From Thermoanaerobaculia bacterium (GTDB taxonomy: Bacteria > Acidobacteriota > Thermoanaerobaculia > UBA5066): DNA of 6,981 nt. The position numbers and the translations under genes were made by a program. The number at the start of each line of letters is the position of its first letter. The stretch's first letter is position 1. Under the pieces are notes generated by a model, which was not told the DNA's origin, searched no databases, and saw only the letters and a program-made list of their open reading frames with translations. The stretch is taken from assembly GCA_017999215.1 (NCBI GenBank), contig JAGOBQ010000222.1, forward strand, positions 1 through 6,981, given 5' to 3'. Below are positions 5,846-6,981 of the stretch, one piece after another.

Positions 5846-6517
5846 TCAGCCCCGGCCGCCGATCCCGCGGACGGCGCGCCAGGCGATCCAGACCGACGCG
5901 GCGAGCCAGAGGACCCCCCAGGCGAGCGCGGGAATGCCGGTCATCCGGGAGAGGGTCGCGGCGTCGCTCGCCGGCACCGAGCGGAGGATCAGGTCCGACG
6001 TGATGTCCCACGGCGCGTAGAGGAGGCTCGTGACGCCGAGGAGGCGGAGGACGAAGCTCGAGGCCCCCTCGGGGAGCCAGCGCGCGACGCCGAGGAGAAG
6101 GACCCCCGCGGCGAGGCCGTAGACGAAGCCGAACGCGCTCCGCACCCAGACGAGCGTCAGGAGGAGGAGCGCGGCGCCGAGGACGCCCGTCGCGACGCGG
6201 TGGGCGCGCGGCCGGCCGCGCATGCCGAGGAGAAGGAAGAACGCTCCGAAGAGCGCGCTCCCGAGGTAGCCCGCGGAGGAGATGACGAACGGCCAGCCCC
6301 CCGCCGTCGTGCAGAGCCCCCCCTCTCGCGGGGAGAGCTCGATCGCCACGATCCGGCCGCCCGTCAGGAGCGCCGCGAGGCCGTGCGAGACCTCGTGGAG
6401 GAGGACGACGAAGAGCCGGAGCGGCCAGACCGCGAGCGTCGACCAGAACGCGTAGACGAGGAGGGCGAGGAGGAGCGGGACGAGGAGTCGCCTCGCCCCG
6501 CTCTTCGTGAAGGCCAC
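5846..6517 (-). CDS. M50B-type membrane metalloprotease (HExxH), small
   Basis: A 223-residue, very hydrophobic protein of the peptidase M50B-like family (PF13398). The zinc motif HEVSH (41-45) lies at the end of a hydrophobic helix, followed by GLAALLTGG, which is typical. Downstream are SAGYLGSALFG (81-91), resembling the family's glycine-rich segment, and YAPWDITSDLI (167-177), whose D171 or D175 is the probable third zinc ligand. About six membrane segments are visible, roughly at 11-31, 33-50, 76-98, 107-125, 128-147 and 195-215. M50 enzymes cut substrates within or near the membrane; M50B members are mostly uncharacterised. The start codon is GTG (6517-6515), since no ATG occurs until residue 99 and the protein begins sensibly there. 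It lies 6 nt after the aminopeptidase stop, and no strong Shine-Dalgarno is seen, which points to translational coupling. TGA ends at 5846. Family call is good; substrate unknown. Confidence 0.85.
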   Translation of the reverse strand: MAFTKSGARRLLVPLLLALLVYAFWSTLAVWPLRLFVVLLHEVSHGLAALLTGGRIVAIELSPREGGLCTTAGGWPFVISSAGYLGSALFGAFFLLLGMRGRPRAHRVATGVLGAALLLLTLVWVRSAFGFVYGLAAGVLLLGVARWLPEGASSFVLRLLGVTSLLYAPWDITSDLILRSVPASDAATLSRMTGIPALAWGVLWLAASVWIAWRAVRGIGGRG

Positions 6518-6523
6518 CCGCGC

Positions 6524-6981
6524 CTACGCCGGGAACTTCTCGAGGAGGCCCGCGACGACCCGGCGCGAGAGGCCGTGGTACGTCGGGCTCGCCGCCGCGA
6601 AGATCTCGCGCGCGAGGGCGCGGGTCCGTTCCGTCGCCGCGAGCGCGCCGTAGAGCGGGCGGAGGTACTTCATCCGGCCGACGCGCACGAGCACCTCCCG
6701 GATCTTCCCGAAGGCCGGCTCGTAGTCGCTCCCGGCCGCGATCGTCAGCCATTCGACGAGGAGCTCGTAGTTCCCCTTCCCGGTCAGGCCGAACGCCTTG
6801 TCGAGCGCGGCGCATTCCTCTGCGGGGAGCCGCCGCGGGAGCTTCTGGAGATAGAGGAGCGTCTCGGAGGCGGTCCAGCTCCCGACCTGCTCGCTCGTCG
6901 GCCGGACTCCCTTCTCCCAGCCCGCCGCAAGCGCGGCGAGCGCCTCGGCCTTCTCCGAGCGGAAGACGGGGGCGTTCGCGG
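6524..6981 (-). CDS. M1-family aminopeptidase, LTA4H-type, C-terminal fragment (cut by window edge)
   Basis: The right-edge reading frame has no start in the window and ends with TAG at 6526-6524, leaving 151 residues of C-terminus. It matches the helical C-terminal domain of leukotriene-A4-hydrolase-type M1 aminopeptidases (PF09127): LLYLQKLPRRLP (41-52), YELLVEWL (71-78), the diagnostic GRMKYLRPLYGAL (101-113) and SPTYHGLSRRVV (131-142), corresponding to the GRMKF.RPL and MHP.T segments of human LTA4H. R102 and K104 of the fragment align with human Arg563 and Lys565, which bind the peptide carboxylate, so the substrate-anchoring site appears intact. The catalytic HExxH domain lies outside the window. 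These enzymes trim N-terminal residues from short peptides, in the cytosol or periplasm; a signal peptide cannot be checked. The M50B gene begins 6 nt later, indicating an operon of two metallopeptidases. The call rests on recognising motifs by eye. Confidence 0.85.
   Translation of the reverse strand, partial: ANAPVFRSEKAEALAALAAGWEKGVRPTSEQVGSWTASETLLYLQKLPRRLPAEECAALDKAFGLTGKGNYELLVEWLTIAAGSDYEPAFGKIREVLVRVGRMKYLRPLYGALAATERTRALAREIFAAASPTYHGLSRRVVAGLLEKFPA

Noticed and set aside
3247..6003. A 918-codon plus-strand open frame antisense to the kinase and running into the M50B gene
   Set aside because: The translation is an Arg/Asp/Glu/Pro-rich string with no domain or motif; it arises because GC-rich codon bias removes stops from the opposite strand. 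The minus-strand frame has complete kinase and propeller motifs.
5784..6815. Long minus-strand frame overlapping the M50B gene and the aminopeptidase end
   Set aside because: Its translation is Arg/Pro-rich and would clash with two frames that carry HEVSH and GRMK motifs.
1..6981. CRISPR array, tRNA, mobile element or defence system
   Set aside because: No regular direct repeats with spacers, no tRNA-like folds, no transposase or defence domains were seen; almost all bases are accounted for by ordinary genes.

Overview
The window is very GC-rich (roughly 70% by eye) and densely coded. The best clue to its origin is an 896-residue Ser/Thr kinase: a cytoplasmic kinase domain, one membrane span and a long run of SPDG-type (PD40/TolB-like) beta-propeller repeats. 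This architecture is especially abundant in Acidobacteriota (for example Thermoanaerobaculia or Holophagae-type lineages). That assignment is an inference from architecture and composition, not from a marker gene. I see no rRNA, tRNA, CRISPR array, insertion sequence or phage gene, and the codon style looks uniform throughout, so this reads as chromosomal core or ordinary accessory DNA.

Layout. Left block, minus strand: an AMP-forming fatty acid-CoA ligase (2458 to 806) is followed 26 nt later by a YkgJ-type CxxxCxxCC cysteine-cluster protein (779 to 3). Divergent from the ligase across 89 nt is a plus-strand rubrerythrin/ferritin-like diiron protein (2548-3069). It converges, with a 27-nt gap, on the kinase gene (minus, 5787 to 3097). 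Upstream of the kinase on the same strand lie a small membrane M50B-type HExxH metalloprotease (6517 to 5846, GTG start) and the C-terminal end of an M1-family aminopeptidase of the leukotriene-A4-hydrolase type (6981 to 6524), which runs off the right edge. The aminopeptidase and M50B genes are 6 nt apart and almost certainly co-transcribed. The kinase follows after 57 nt that hold its own -10-like box and an inverted repeat.

How they may work together: the acyl-CoA ligase activates fatty acids, and the diiron protein on the other side of the shared intergenic region probably handles peroxide or iron. The two peptidases and the transmembrane kinase form a same-strand block that could be a cell-envelope proteolysis and signalling cluster, but nothing in the sequence proves a functional link.

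I do not see a clearly new biological system. The points most worth a second look are regulatory: -10-like hexamers 8-9 nt upstream of two ATGs that lack a Shine-Dalgarno (a leaderless-mRNA pattern), inverted repeats overlapping the ribosome-binding sites of the diiron and kinase genes, and an interleaved (pseudoknot-order) pair of inverted repeats at the convergent gene junction.
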